A stretch of DNA of 36,705 nt from Paraburkholderia hiiakae (GCF_904848665.1 NZ_CAJHCQ010000039.1:1-36705); one strand, 5' to 3'; shown: positions 6,917 to 15,706, counted from the first letter of the stretch. Translations and numbers: made by a program. Notes: a model not told the origin generated them from the letters alone.

Positions 6917-8170
6917 ATGTTGCAACACGATATCCCGCACGACACGGGCCACGAGCGCAAGACGCTCATCCTTCTCGCTTTCGGATTCGCATTGGTCGGC
7001 CTCGACCGCTGGATCATTGCGCCGCTATTTCCACATATGATGAAGGATCTGGGTCTCGACTATCAACAGTTCGGGATACTAATCGGAGTCCTGAGTCTGA
7101 CCTGGGGAGTCTGTGCGATTACGATGGGTCGCCTGGCCGACCGGATCGGTCACCGCAAAATCGTAATCGCGGCGATGGTCCTGTTTTCGCTGCTCTCGAG
7201 CCTCTCCGGTTTCGCGAGCGGATTCGCAAGTCTGCTGATAATCCGCGCGATGATGGGCGTCGCAGAGGGCGCGTTTCTGCCGGCAGGCGTCGCCGCGATT
7301 GCAGAGGTGTCGCACCCGTCGAGGCGCGGCTTCAACCAGGGGTTGCAATTCAGCATGGCCGCGCTGATGGGGCTCGGTCTCGCGCCCATCATCGCAACGC
7401 AGTTGCTGCGTGTGCTGCCGTCGTGGCACTGGGTATTCGCGGTCTCCGCCGTTCCGGGCTTCGTCGTCGCGCTACTGATAACAATGATGCTGCGCGATCG
7501 CCCGCGCGGCGAGCCTGACGGCAAGACCGCCCTGCGCGCATCGGACAATCCGCGCTGGAGCACGCTGTTCCGCAGCCGCAACGTCGTCCTTGGGATGCTC
7601 GCGACGCTTTGTGCAATGGCGGGAATCTTCGTCATCAGCGCCATGGTGCCAAACTATCTCGTCGACTACCTGCACCTCGACACAGAACATATGGGGTTCG
7701 TCGTGTCGGCGCTGGGCGTCGGCGGCTTCATCGGCGAATTCGCGCTCGCGGGCGTGTCCGACTTCATCGGACGTCGGGTCACGGCGGTGGCCTCGTTTGT
7801 CTTCGCAGCCGTCTCGCTTTACGTGTTTGCGCGAATCGGCGCCGATCCATGGGCCCTCTTTTTCGCCCTTTTCGTCGTTTCGTTCTTTGCGCTCGGTCTG
7901 CTCGGCCTGTTCACCGGCCCGATCGCGACCGAGGCCGCGCCACAGGGACTCGTCGCATCGGCGATCGGCATCACGTCCGGCGCGGGTGAGATTTTCGGCG
8001 GCGGTGTCGCGCCCGCCATGGCTGGGTTCATCGCCCAGCACTATGGCATCCAGTTCACGCTGCCGTTCGCGCTTGTCGGCTTGACCTGTGGCGCGTTCGT
8101 GTCGCTGGCACTGAGGGAAACTGCGCCTCGCCTGCTAGCGCGCCGCGAAGCTGCTATCGCGATCCAATAG
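6917..8170 (+). CDS. MFS transporter
   Basis: A 417-residue inner-membrane permease with about 12 hydrophobic segments. The cytoplasmic loop 2-3 signature GRLADRIGHRK is at residues 71-81, and a related sequence (GVSDFIGRRV) occupies the equivalent loop of the second half. GGAG at 6907-6910 lies 6 bases before the ATG at 6917; two earlier in-frame ATGs overlap that site and are less likely. Layout with the porin and the NTF2-like protein upstream suggests uptake of a small organic acid or aromatic compound. The LGLDYQQFGILIGVLSLTWG region resembles anion/cation symporter-type members. The substrate cannot be determined. Confidence 0.9.
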   Translation: MLQHDIPHDTGHERKTLILLAFGFALVGLDRWIIAPLFPHMMKDLGLDYQQFGILIGVLSLTWGVCAITMGRLADRIGHRKIVIAAMVLFSLLSSLSGFASGFASLLIIRAMMGVAEGAFLPAGVAAIAEVSHPSRRGFNQGLQFSMAALMGLGLAPIIATQLLRVLPSWHWVFAVSAVPGFVVALLITMMLRDRPRGEPDGKTALRASDNPRWSTLFRSRNVVLGMLATLCAMAGIFVISAMVPNYLVDYLHLDTEHMGFVVSALGVGGFIGEFALAGVSDFIGRRVTAVASFVFAAVSLYVFARIGADPWALFFALFVVSFFALGLLGLFTGPIATEAAPQGLVASAIGITSGAGEIFGGGVAPAMAGFIAQHYGIQFTLPFALVGLTCGAFVSLALRETAPRLLARREAAIAIQ

Positions 8171-8219
8171 CGTAGCCGCACGCGCTCTCGCCCGGTAGGT
8201 AATTGTGTCCGGCCGAACG

Positions 8220-8530
8220 TGGGACGTTCCACGGCGGGTATCGTGGCATCGGCGCGTGTGAAACGGTTTCCCGCTCCCTCGGCCACCATCGTCGTGCATC
8301 GTCGGTTGCTCATCGACCAACCGGCGATGCTGGGCGAGTACAAATCAACGACTGTAGCGACGAACAGCCAACCTTCGCCAGACATCTCAAACTGCCGTTG
8401 GCGCAGCTGCTCCGCCCCCGCAAACGAAAGACGGCTACGTGCACAATTCGAAATTTGCTGACAAGTTCTTGTGAGGCGCGAAGCGCACACTGCTAGGCGC
8501 GAGAGATTCCAATGGCCAGTCAAGAGAGGG
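8220..8530 (-). pseudogene. IS3-type transposase remnant
   Basis: The minus strand carries EGWLFVATVVDLYSPSIAGW followed by SMSNRR (about 8300-8385), the hallmark stretch around the second catalytic region of IS3-family OrfB integrases. Flanking sequence is degenerate, and the catalytic residues before and after cannot be followed in one frame. Only a fragment of the roughly 280-residue protein remains, with no terminal repeats that I can define. It marks an old insertion at the end of the porin/permease module. Confidence 0.6.
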
Positions 8531-8869
8531 GTTCGCTTGCACACGAGATTGCCGCGGTCCGTAGTCAGATCCGGATTGTGGAAGGGGCCGTCAACCGCCT
8601 CGCGGAGCGCGACGCGATTACGGCCTCTACGCGCCGCGGGTCACTTGTCACGACCAGCGCGTCGCGGGTGACGCGCTCTGGGATCTCAAGCTACGTCTGT
8701 TCATCAACTGCGAAGCGGCCCGGAGACGCACTTTCGCGACCACAGGAATCCGCTCCCAGCTGTCGATACGCTGGACGCTGTGGATTAGCCAGGCCTCAAG
8801 TGCGCTTTTGACTTCAATTGCACTTGACTAACATGCGAACGGGCGGCACTCTCACCGCCCATGCAGGCA
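8531..8869. other. Decayed DNA without a clear gene
   Basis: Open frames exist on both strands but none combines a start site, coding character and a recognisable motif. A minus-strand stretch near 8720-8830 (reading AWLIHSVQRIDSWERIPVVA) looks protein-like but is short and broken, and is probably another gene remnant. Confidence 0.4.
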
Positions 8870-9110
8870 GCGTCCTATTTCCGATGCGTAGCGAAGAACT
8901 GTTCGAGCCTGGCTGGCCGCAGCGCGCGCGTAGTCTTCCTTGTCGTACAAGTCAGCGTGTGTCGCGCCTTCGATCCAGCACCCTCTTTTGGCTCCCGGGC
9001 CGCGATGAATGCTTCGCGCGCCATCCATGACATGGCTGCTTCGCTGCCGACAACGATCAAGGCGGAACGCCGGCGCGATGAGATGGATCGCGCAGCAGGC
9101 ATCGAGCGAC
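8870..9110 (-). pseudogene. C-terminal remnant of an alpha/beta hydrolase
   Basis: The minus strand reads RRSALIVVGSEAAMSWMARE then AFIAAREPKE, and after a frameshift continues as WIEGATHADLYDKEDYARA and then, in the first frame, LEQFFATHR. This is the typical end of dienelactone-hydrolase-like or peptidase-S9-like alpha/beta hydrolases, in which the Asp acid follows LIVVGSEA and the catalytic His is in GATHADLYDK. The nucleophile half is missing and at least two frame changes are needed, so the gene is dead. It lies between IS3 debris and non-coding sequence. Confidence 0.6.
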
Positions 9111-9916
9111 GCGATACTCGAACAGCGCCAGATCGCGCAACCCGTCGAACCGTAGTCTCATGAATCTGCGAGCAACGCGCCCCGCACTGCTCGCACTACA
9201 TGACCTTGCTTGCAGGCTTCAGATACAGCAGGAGCGGTATGGCTGCCGCCTTGCGGCCATTCCACGCGTTCGAGCCGGGAATGCGCCCAGCAATCCAGCA
9301 CCTGAACTACCTTGCGATCGAGCAACCCAGCCCCTGAATTGCATCAAATCAGGTCTCAGGGTACGCACTTCGCTGTGTCTCGAGGAAAACATCCCTCGAA
9401 TCTGGAAAACTGGTTCTCGCCACTTGTCTCCTCGTGCTACACCAGCAATTCCGTGCAATCGGCACAACTCAACCAGTGGCGGACGCGCACACCAGATCTC
9501 CCGTCAACTGGAAGGGATCGTCACGGAAGAGCAGGGTCTTTCAACCTGCTGCCGCGTACCGTGGGACAAAGGCAAGCTGCCTGAACAGAAGCTGCCATTG
9601 AAGTTCCTGGAATTCGGGCGCGATTCAGATCAGGTTGCGGAAATCTTTGAACGTCCTCGAACTCATGTGAATTCAACATGTCGATGTAACACATTAGAGG
9701 CTGCGAGAGCAGCGAGGGGGATTGCAGCTGAAATGCCGCCAGTTACCACTTACAACGACTGCAACTGAACCTCTACCTCGAACCATCGTCTCACCGGGAG
9801 CATTCGTCGGGGACCCACGCAGCCGTCGACCCTCGTCATGCACCGCCACTGCGCTGCAAGTGGCAAGCCCGTCAAACATCGTTCCGCTTTTTAACGACGA
9901 TTGGAGGAAATGGAAC
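9111..9916. other. Non-coding stretch before the metallophosphoesterase
   Basis: Roughly 800 bases without a supportable gene. A plus-strand frame runs from 9160 to 9768, but its composition (Arg/Ser/Cys/Pro-rich, no motif, no ribosome site) is that of a chance frame. The last 20 bases hold the GGAGG of the next gene. Confidence 0.45.
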
Positions 9917-11272
9917 ATGCCAAAGAAGCGCTCAGTTCGAAAATCAGCCAGCAACGGCAGCGGCCGTATTCTCGCCGCACCCGTTTTCTCGCAGCCGCAG
10001 CCTACACCCGATCCGCAAACCTTCATCGTCAGGCACGCATCCGATGTGGCAGCCTACAAGGTCATCGACGAACTCAACCGCGAGCACAAACTCAAGGCGC
10101 TTCCGTTTCCTGCGCCGCGCGGCGGCGTCGAGCCCCGTCTTACATTCGCGGACGTGATCGACGACGATCAGACCATCCTCGACCAGATCAACGCGAACGG
10201 GCAGATCGTTTTTCACTCGACAGGCGATTGCGGCAGTACCAGAAGCCCAAAAACACAGAACGAAGTCTCCGACAAGATGATCAGCGACTTCGACGAAACC
10301 GATCCTGCGGAGGTTCCGCAATTCAACTTCTTGCTGGGCGACATCGTCTACAGCTTCGGCGAAGCGCAGTACTACTATGACCAGTTCTATGAGCCCTATC
10401 GCGACTATCACGCACCTATCCTCGCGGTCGCCGGCAATCATGACGGGATGATCTCGCCTCTGCAGCATGAAAAGAGTCTGCAGGCGTTTCTGCGAAACTT
10501 CTGCTCCGACTGCTTTCAGGTTTCCGCCGATGCGGGCAATCTATCGCGGACTGCGCAGATTCAACCGGGAGTCTTCTTTACATTCGAGGCCCCGTTCGTG
10601 CGCATCATCGCGTTGTATAGCAATACGCTCGAAGATCCCGGCGTGATTTCGAACAGCGACATCGGCAACAGCCAGCTCAAGTTTCTCAAGGCCGCATTGA
10701 CGCGGGTGAAGAAGGAAGGCTACAAGGGCGCATTGCTGTTCGCGCATCATCATCCGCCGTATGTCGCGCGCGGACGTCACGGCTGGAGTATCCAGATGCA
10801 GCAGCAGATCGACTCGATCTGCAAAGAGGTGGGCGTATGGCCCCATGCCGACCTTGCGGGACACGCGCACAACTATCAGCGCTTTACACGCACACGTCCT
10901 GACGGAACCCACATTCCGTACATTGTGTGCGGCAACGGCGGACACGGTATTCAGCGGCTGACCACAAACGGGCAGACGCCGCTTCGCGCACCGCAGCTGA
11001 TCCAGGCTGCATCGAAGGACACCGACGCCGTTGTCATCGAAAATTATGATGACCAGAATTACGGCTATTTGCGCATCGTCGCGAACGAGACCCAGTTACG
11101 GATCGAATATCACGCCGCCGTCGACGGGCCCTATACCAAGGCGCCCGACGATCAGGTGACCGTGGATCTGGCCACACGCCAGATTTCCCACTACGTCGCC
11201 CGCAATGCAGGCATACCCGAACTGGCCGCGCGCATCCGGGCGTTCGCGCAAAGCGAAACACACGGGCGCTGA
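9917..11272 (+). CDS. Calcineurin-like metallophosphoesterase
   Basis: A 451-residue protein. GGAGG at 9903-9907 lies 9 bases before the ATG at 9917, preferred over a frame extended to 9722. The metal-site blocks of the purple-acid-phosphatase-like branch appear in order: a first Asp in STGDCG (103-106), LLGDIVYSFG (139-148), the GNHD block (173-176), HHHPPY (277-282) and GHAHNYQRF (315-323). These ligate two metals and cleave phosphomonoesters or diesters. No obvious signal peptide is present; the N-terminus is a short basic, low-complexity arm, so the location is uncertain. The gene stands alone on its strand between decayed DNA and a convergent penicillin-binding-protein-like gene. The substrate is unknown. 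Confidence 0.9.
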   Translation: MPKKRSVRKSASNGSGRILAAPVFSQPQPTPDPQTFIVRHASDVAAYKVIDELNREHKLKALPFPAPRGGVEPRLTFADVIDDDQTILDQINANGQIVFHSTGDCGSTRSPKTQNEVSDKMISDFDETDPAEVPQFNFLLGDIVYSFGEAQYYYDQFYEPYRDYHAPILAVAGNHDGMISPLQHEKSLQAFLRNFCSDCFQVSADAGNLSRTAQIQPGVFFTFEAPFVRIIALYSNTLEDPGVISNSDIGNSQLKFLKAALTRVKKEGYKGALLFAHHHPPYVARGRHGWSIQMQQQIDSICKEVGVWPHADLAGHAHNYQRFTRTRPDGTHIPYIVCGNGGHGIQRLTTNGQTPLRAPQLIQAASKDTDAVVIENYDDQNYGYLRIVANETQLRIEYHAAVDGPYTKAPDDQVTVDLATRQISHYVARNAGIPELAARIRAFAQSETHGR

Positions 11273-11411
11273 TGCCGGGTCGTCGGTACCGGGGCAGCAC
11301 AAACCAGACCAGTCGATGACCGCGGCTTTATTTGGTTCCTCCAGCCGCGGCAATCACGTCAGGTAACAGACCACACGAGCGTGACTATCGGCGCGCGGCG
11401 TCATGGAGCCG

Positions 11412-12323
11412 TCAGTCAGGCGGCAACAGGCGCGAGGTGTCCCGCTTGCCGGCATGATGCCTGACGCTTTGCCGGTGCGCGTTGGCCGTCGAACCTGTGC
11501 GGTACGATGCGAAATGCACCCTGACGCGATGCGAATGCGCCAGCACCGAATGGTGATGATGCAGCCGGGTGCTTGCGTAATAGTGCGGCTCGACGACGGG
11601 CGTCTCGTCGCCGTTCAGCCATCGGCGTATCGTGACGAGATCGGCGGAGCGCTCCCACGATGTTCGCGAGCCGAGCAGCGCAATCATCACCTGGCCATTC
11701 GGCATGTTCGCATCGACCACGATGCAGCGCCCCGCCTCGCGGATATAGCCGATCTTTGCGACCAGAACGTCCCAATCGGCTGCGCGGACTAACGGGTCGG
11801 TATTGTGATAGAACCTCGTCCTCCTGCCGATCTCCTCTTCATAGCGGGGAAGCGTCGTGTATTCGCTGATCAACGGATAGTGCGCCGCGGCTTCTGCCAT
11901 CTTCACCACGTCGCGTGCCGTCGAGAAATCGTCCGGGGAGAGCCCGGTTGGGTCGCCGAAGTGCGTGCTGGCCATATGCAGCGCGCGCGCCTTTTCATTC
12001 ATCTGATGGATGAACGCAGTCTGGCCGCCGGGGAACGCACGCGACAGCGCGGACGCCGCGCGGTTCTCGGACGACATGAGCGCAAGGCGCAGCATCTCTC
12101 CCCGTTCGAGCGACGCACCGATCGGGATGCGGGACCCCGAGTGCTTGAGCCAATCGATGTCGTCGTTGTCGACAGTCACCGTGTCTCCCAGCGGCTGGGC
12201 GCTGTCCAGCACGACCATCGCCGTCATCAGCTTGGTGAGCGACGCGATCGGCTGGAGGTCGTCGGCGTTCTTTTCCAGCAGGACTTTGCCGCGTCCGACG
12301 TCGTACACGATTGCGCTACGCAT
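11412..12323 (-). CDS. D-alanyl-D-alanine carboxypeptidase/endopeptidase-like protein (PBP7 type), probably defective
   Basis: A 303-residue serine peptidase S11-type protein. Active-site boxes: SLTK (28-31), SEN (85-87) and, where KTG is expected, KIG (190-192, in LVAKIGYIREAGRC). The Thr-to-Ile change removes a residue central to substrate binding in this family. Family members also carry a signal peptide and about 30-60 residues before the SxxK box. Here the conserved part begins abruptly at SAIVYDVGRGKVLLEKNADD, and upstream in-frame sequence (to 12434) shows no export signal and runs into the divergent gene at 12400. The enzyme would normally act on periplasmic peptidoglycan. I infer a truncated, likely inactive copy. 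The His-rich tail (LHHHHSVLAHSH) is unusual. Confidence 0.75.
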   Translation of the reverse strand: MRSAIVYDVGRGKVLLEKNADDLQPIASLTKLMTAMVVLDSAQPLGDTVTVDNDDIDWLKHSGSRIPIGASLERGEMLRLALMSSENRAASALSRAFPGGQTAFIHQMNEKARALHMASTHFGDPTGLSPDDFSTARDVVKMAEAAAHYPLISEYTTLPRYEEEIGRRTRFYHNTDPLVRAADWDVLVAKIGYIREAGRCIVVDANMPNGQVMIALLGSRTSWERSADLVTIRRWLNGDETPVVEPHYYASTRLHHHHSVLAHSHRVRVHFASYRTGSTANAHRQSVRHHAGKRDTSRLLPPD

Positions 12324-12399
12324 GCAGCGTGCTACAAATCGCATGAATCGGCATGTCGTCAGACAGTCGCCGTGCGCGAGTTGCCTCAAAATAGTGCCC

Positions 12400-12810
12400 A
12401 TGAACATGGAACCCGCGGATAGCCTGATGCTCACTGAAGCCGAACTGCGCGAGCAGTATACGAACCTCCAGCAGCGCGCGCTGCGCCTCGGTTCGCAGGG
12501 ACAGTCACGGATTACCCGGTTAGCTGAGGCGCTGCAGTCGCCTCCGAAGGGACACGCCGATGAATATATTCGCGTCCTGAAGAGCGCGACAGATGCGATG
12601 GCGGCCGTTCTGAGCTACCACCGTGCGCTGCCTTTCCTCGAAACCGGAAACTCCCTGATTGAGAGCCTCGCGAATCCATCTGCGTCTGCTGAAGAGGAAG
12701 AGTGGCGAGACCAGTTGCTGTTCAGGCTGGTCGAAGTACTGGCGGTGGGCGCCGACCTGATCGCTGAAGGCGAAGCGCGCCTTGAGCGCAGCGCTCGCGT
12801 CGACATCTAG
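12400..12810 (+). CDS. Unrecognised helical protein, 136 aa
   Basis: A short, mostly helical, acidic protein (LTEAELREQYTNLQQRALRL near the start; EEEEWRDQLLFRLVEVLAVG late). It has no cysteines, no signal peptide and no known motif. ATGs at 12400, 12406 and 12427 are all in frame and none has a good ribosome site, so the start is uncertain. The longer frame back to 12010 is antisense to the peptidase gene and is rejected. It is divergent from that gene and alone on its strand. No function is proposed. Confidence 0.55.
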   Translation: MNMEPADSLMLTEAELREQYTNLQQRALRLGSQGQSRITRLAEALQSPPKGHADEYIRVLKSATDAMAAVLSYHRALPFLETGNSLIESLANPSASAEEEEWRDQLLFRLVEVLAVGADLIAEGEARLERSARVDI

Positions 12811-12946
12811 AGATATTGATTGCGGTCGCAAGCCGCGTGTGGTGTCTGGCCGTGCATGATCTACTACAACCGGCCAACTGCGGCCGTAGGCCGCACCGGT
12901 ATAAATTCCTCCGATACGGACAGCCGCACGATTGGCAACGAGCGAA

Positions 12947-13354
12947 CTAGGGCGACTGAGGGTAGTGGGGAATTGCCTGATCAAGGCAAACCCACGGTTG
13001 TGCACTGGACGTCCAGATATCGAGCATCGGCTGAAACTCCGACGGATTGTCCAGCGTAGGGAAGCGGATGGACATAACTTCTGGACCGGTCTCGCCATGG
13101 GTGAACATCGGGGAGCCGCAGTCGGAACAAAAGCTGCGGGTTGCGAGCCTGCCACTACCAGCGCGGACCGAATACGTCTTCGGCGTGCCGGTGATCGTTA
13201 CGTCCGACATCCGGACGATGAAGCCAGAAGCAAAAGGAGCACCACTTGAGCGCTGGCAGTCCAGGCAGTGGCAGTTTAACGTCGCAACTGGCGCGCGCGA
13301 GCATACATAGCGGATCGATCCGCATGCACACCCGCCGGAAAATGGAGCAGTCAT
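12947..13354 (-). CDS. GFA-family (glutathione-dependent formaldehyde-activating-like) zinc protein
   Basis: A 135-residue protein. AGGAGG lies 8 bases before the ATG at 13354, chosen over a longer frame. The family's seven cysteines are visible: Cys9 and Cys11 (GGCACGSIRY), Cys28, Cys30 and Cys33 (NCHCLDCQRSSGAPF), Cys76 and Cys79 (FCSDCGSPMF). They bind one structural and one catalytic zinc. GFA/CENP-V domains were named from an S-(hydroxymethyl)glutathione synthase, but most bacterial members are uncharacterised, so the reaction is not assigned. It follows an unknown gene on the same strand with an 83-base gap. Confidence 0.9.
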   Translation of the reverse strand: MTAPFSGGCACGSIRYVCSRAPVATLNCHCLDCQRSSGAPFASGFIVRMSDVTITGTPKTYSVRAGSGRLATRSFCSDCGSPMFTHGETGPEVMSIRFPTLDNPSEFQPMLDIWTSSAQPWVCLDQAIPHYPQSP

Positions 13355-13437
13355 GTCGCTGTTTCCTCCTGCCGCCTGACTCGCTTTGACTGGCACCTGA
13401 CAGATGCCGCGCTGGAAGCCAGCTACGTGGCGCGTCC

Positions 13438-14058
13438 TCATCGCCCGCGCAGTGTAGTACCGCCGACTTCACAAGGCAAATGGGCGGCCTCACACTCGCG
13501 AGAGCGCAAGTCCGGCACAGACGCAATCTCGCATTCTGGAAGACCACAGACGGCGCACCTTACCCAGGCCATCTGCTCGGCTTCTTTGTCGTCAACTTCC
13601 TTCGGCTTAAAGTCAATGACCATAGTGCCCGCAACCTTGTCGCTGCCCGCCGTGGTGTCTCCGAACTCGAAGCGAACGGGCTGCCCCAGCTCGGCCTCGA
13701 GGTCTGCCTGGTCGTCGAGCAGCCCTTGCATGAACTCGCGTCCCTCCAGCCCCATGAATTTCACGACGAGGCCTGTCCGCCCGTCCGCAGTCCGATACGC
13801 GACCACCCCGCTCACGGGATCCGGCAGGTCGAGACGTCCGTAGTTGTTGCCCCCGTGGCGTGGCGCAGTCTGGTCCGAATGGTCAACCCGATCGCGAGCG
13901 ATGAAGCCAGCCGTTGGAACGGTCGCAACGTTCCGGAACCTGACGGACGAGCTACGCGCACAATTCGGCCTTTGTTGACGTTGGGCGAATGAGTGGTCAG
14001 CGACCGCTGTGAAACGCTGAGCTGACGAAGAATGGGGGTAATCAGGAGACCGCCTCAA
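13438..14058 (-). CDS. Unrecognised protein, up to 206 aa
   Basis: The central part (about residues 70-170) reads as real protein: DPVSGVVAYRTADGRTGLVV, KFMGLEGREFMQGLLDDQAD, LEAELGQPVRFEFGDTTAG, then a Lys/Asp/Glu-rich stretch. The N-terminal 60 residues are Arg/Ser-rich and have no plausible start: the first codon would be TTG at 14058, so translation may begin later or the 5' end may be damaged. The C-terminus carries a CAVCGLPECE pair of CxxC-like spacing. A plus-strand frame over the same bases is its shadow. The family is unknown; a weak likeness to DUF4268-type sequences (IE/LEAELG region) was considered but not relied on. Confidence 0.45.
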   Translation of the reverse strand: MRRSPDYPHSSSAQRFTAVADHSFAQRQQRPNCARSSSVRFRNVATVPTAGFIARDRVDHSDQTAPRHGGNNYGRLDLPDPVSGVVAYRTADGRTGLVVKFMGLEGREFMQGLLDDQADLEAELGQPVRFEFGDTTAGSDKVAGTMVIDFKPKEVDDKEAEQMAWVRCAVCGLPECEIASVPDLRSRECEAAHLPCEVGGTTLRGR

Positions 14059-14396
14059 CCGTGAGTAGACACCAGCGTGGCAAGACCGTCCTGGCGGGCA
14101 GACACGACGGCTTGTTGTTCGCAGTCAGGCCTCGCTCAGGCAAATTTTCAACCGGTGCCGCTCTTTCTCCCACAGCCCGCGACATACCTGTTCGCGGGCG
14201 TCCAACATATAGGCCGTCGAAGTCGGAAGTAAGCGTGAGCCGAACATGTGCACGGACCCATCAATCAAGGCATCAGTACATTCATGCGTGCGTGCGCGGA
14301 TATTGGTACGGCCCTTGCGATAAGCCGAGCGAGCAGTTGCTGTGCTCATCCCCAGATCTCACGATCTTTCGTACTCGCATAGCCCGGAGAAACATC
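14059..14396 (+). promoter_or_regulatory. Upstream region of the small peptide gene
   Basis: No gene is seen. A hairpin, GCCCGCGA (about 14178-14185) with TCGCGGGC downstream (about 14194-14201), lies about 200 bases before the peptide gene. There is no T-run beside it on either strand, so a terminator is not claimed. Confidence 0.3.
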
Positions 14397-14609
14397 ATGA
14401 AGAGCATTCTCGTCATCGCGGACATTCCGCACAATCCTCTCGCGGAAAATGAGGAATCCACGCTCACGCGCGCACAAATGCAGCGGATCGTCGGTGCACG
14501 CAACGTCATCGTCACGGTCGATGGCGGCCCCGCCACCGGGACCGTCAACGATTTCGACATCAACAACGCTATCTGGGAAGGACGGATCGGGGGGACGATG
14601 CTCAACTGA
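14397..14609 (+). CDS. 70-aa peptide with double-glycine-type leader; candidate secreted or modified peptide precursor
   Basis: GGAG at 14386-14389 lies 7 bases before the ATG, a well-formed start. The N-terminal part, MKSILVIADIPHNPLAENEE followed by STLTRAQMQRIVGA, has the shape of a double-glycine leader: a hydrophobic start, an acidic middle, then a Leu/Met/Ile-spaced helix (L-x-x-x-x-M-x-x-I-V) ending in Gly-Ala. The putative core (about residues 35-70) begins RNVIVTVDGGPATGTVNDF and ends GRIGGTMLN, with no cysteine. Peptides with such leaders are usually cut and exported by peptidase-containing ABC transporters. No transporter or maturation enzyme is adjacent; the nearest gene is a convergent methyltransferase 370 bases away. 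Bacteriocin, signalling peptide or modified-peptide precursor are all possible. Confidence 0.65.
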   Translation: MKSILVIADIPHNPLAENEESTLTRAQMQRIVGARNVIVTVDGGPATGTVNDFDINNAIWEGRIGGTMLN

Positions 14610-14980
14610 AACGCATTCTGATTTCACCACTGATGTCCCTACGCCCACGTGCGAGATGGGACATCGGCATTCATGCTGCCGCGCGCTGCCTCGAAGAGCG
14701 CCCGAGAATGCGACGCTGTGGAAGGCAAGACAGGCCGATGGTTACCAATTCCCGACGCAGAGCGACAGTTCACCCTGAATTGATAGACGGCCGATAGACT
14801 TTGGAAGCGGTCGCTGCGGCCCTGACGGCGGGAAAGGCAGCTCAGGGTCGTCTACGGAAGTTCAAGTTCACGAGACCTCCGACGTAGACATCCTACTTGC
14901 GAGTTCGGCCATGAGGTAACAGTTGCTTGATTTGTTGTTCAGCCGTTGCAACGGCGGTAGAATCCGCGGTCACTTAGCGG
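14610..14980. other. Convergent intergenic region, no gene seen
   Basis: The stretch between the peptide gene and the convergent methyltransferase holds no supported frame. No clear intrinsic terminator with a T-run was found for either gene. Confidence 0.4.
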
Positions 14981-15706
14981 TCACTGACCATCCTGACGCG
15001 CAAGTTCTGCAGGCTTTCGAAACTTCAAGATAAATCGATCGGTGTGGTAGCGAATCCCCCGTGCGAAGATACTGGACGTGTGCGGATCGTTGCGATTGTG
15101 CAGAACATCGTCCTTGCCCGTGTATCTAAACCCCGCGGCCTCGACCTCACGCTTCGCGATCGCCGGGTCGATGCGATGCAACGCCCCGGTCACTTCTGCC
15201 GGTGTACCGGTCGGTGCCACATGATCGATGATCACGTAGTGACCGCCCGGTTTCAGCGCACGCAAGGCTAGCTTGTTAAACGTCTGTACGTTGGTGGGAC
15301 TCATCATCGCGATGTGCAGATCGTGGTAGTTCTGCCCGATAAAAATCATGTCGAATATCGCTTCTGGCGCAAGGGCCTCTTCGGTGCTGCCTGTCAGTAG
15401 CACGATGTTGTGTCTTTCGCGCGCGAACTGTTCGATCTCTTGCCTGCCGGCTTCGATACGCTCTATTTTTGTCACTTCAGCTGGAATCGCGGCAAATACG
15501 CGTCCGTGCTCCCCGACCAACGACGCGAATAGTCGCGTGAAATAACCTCGAAACGGAAGGAAGTCCAGGACATGGTCGCCCGGCGCTATGCCGAGAAAAT
15601 GAAGCACCTCTTCGGTACAATCGCGTACATCGCGGGCAAGATCGCGACGAGGCCGTGATCTATCGTTCAGCGCCGCTTCGATTCGTACATCGGTCCTGCG
15701 AGTCAC
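14981..15706 (-). CDS. SAM-dependent methyltransferase, COG4798-like
   Basis: A 241-residue class I methyltransferase-like protein. Motif I reads HVLDFLPFRGYFTRLFASLV (residues about 45-64). In the family the loop is usually rich in Gly (P-G-x-G-Y-x-T-R), so the Phe-Arg pair here is a variation. FDMIFIGQNYHDLH is the motif II/III region and LKPGGHYVIIDHVAP is the classic post-II loop. The substrate of this family is not established. The start is a GTG at 15706 with GGAG about 9 bases upstream. It begins 18 bases after the Rid gene stops and is the last gene of a five-gene minus-strand cluster, so it probably acts in the same pathway. Confidence 0.82.
   Translation of the reverse strand: MTRRTDVRIEAALNDRSRPRRDLARDVRDCTEEVLHFLGIAPGDHVLDFLPFRGYFTRLFASLVGEHGRVFAAIPAEVTKIERIEAGRQEIEQFARERHNIVLLTGSTEEALAPEAIFDMIFIGQNYHDLHIAMMSPTNVQTFNKLALRALKPGGHYVIIDHVAPTGTPAEVTGALHRIDPAIAKREVEAAGFRYTGKDDVLHNRNDPHTSSIFARGIRYHTDRFILKFRKPAELARQDGQ

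Noticed and set aside
9160..9768. 202-codon plus-strand frame
   Set aside because: No ribosome site, no motif and atypical residue composition; treated as chance in decayed DNA.
12010..12399. N-terminal extension of the plus-strand 136-residue protein
   Set aside because: It is antisense to the penicillin-binding-protein-like gene and has Ser/Arg-rich noise sequence.
13480..13992. 170-codon plus-strand frame
   Set aside because: Antisense to the unknown minus-strand gene, whose product looks more protein-like.
14178..14201. GC-rich hairpin before the small peptide gene as a terminator
   Set aside because: No T-run on either side, so the structure was noted but not called a terminator.
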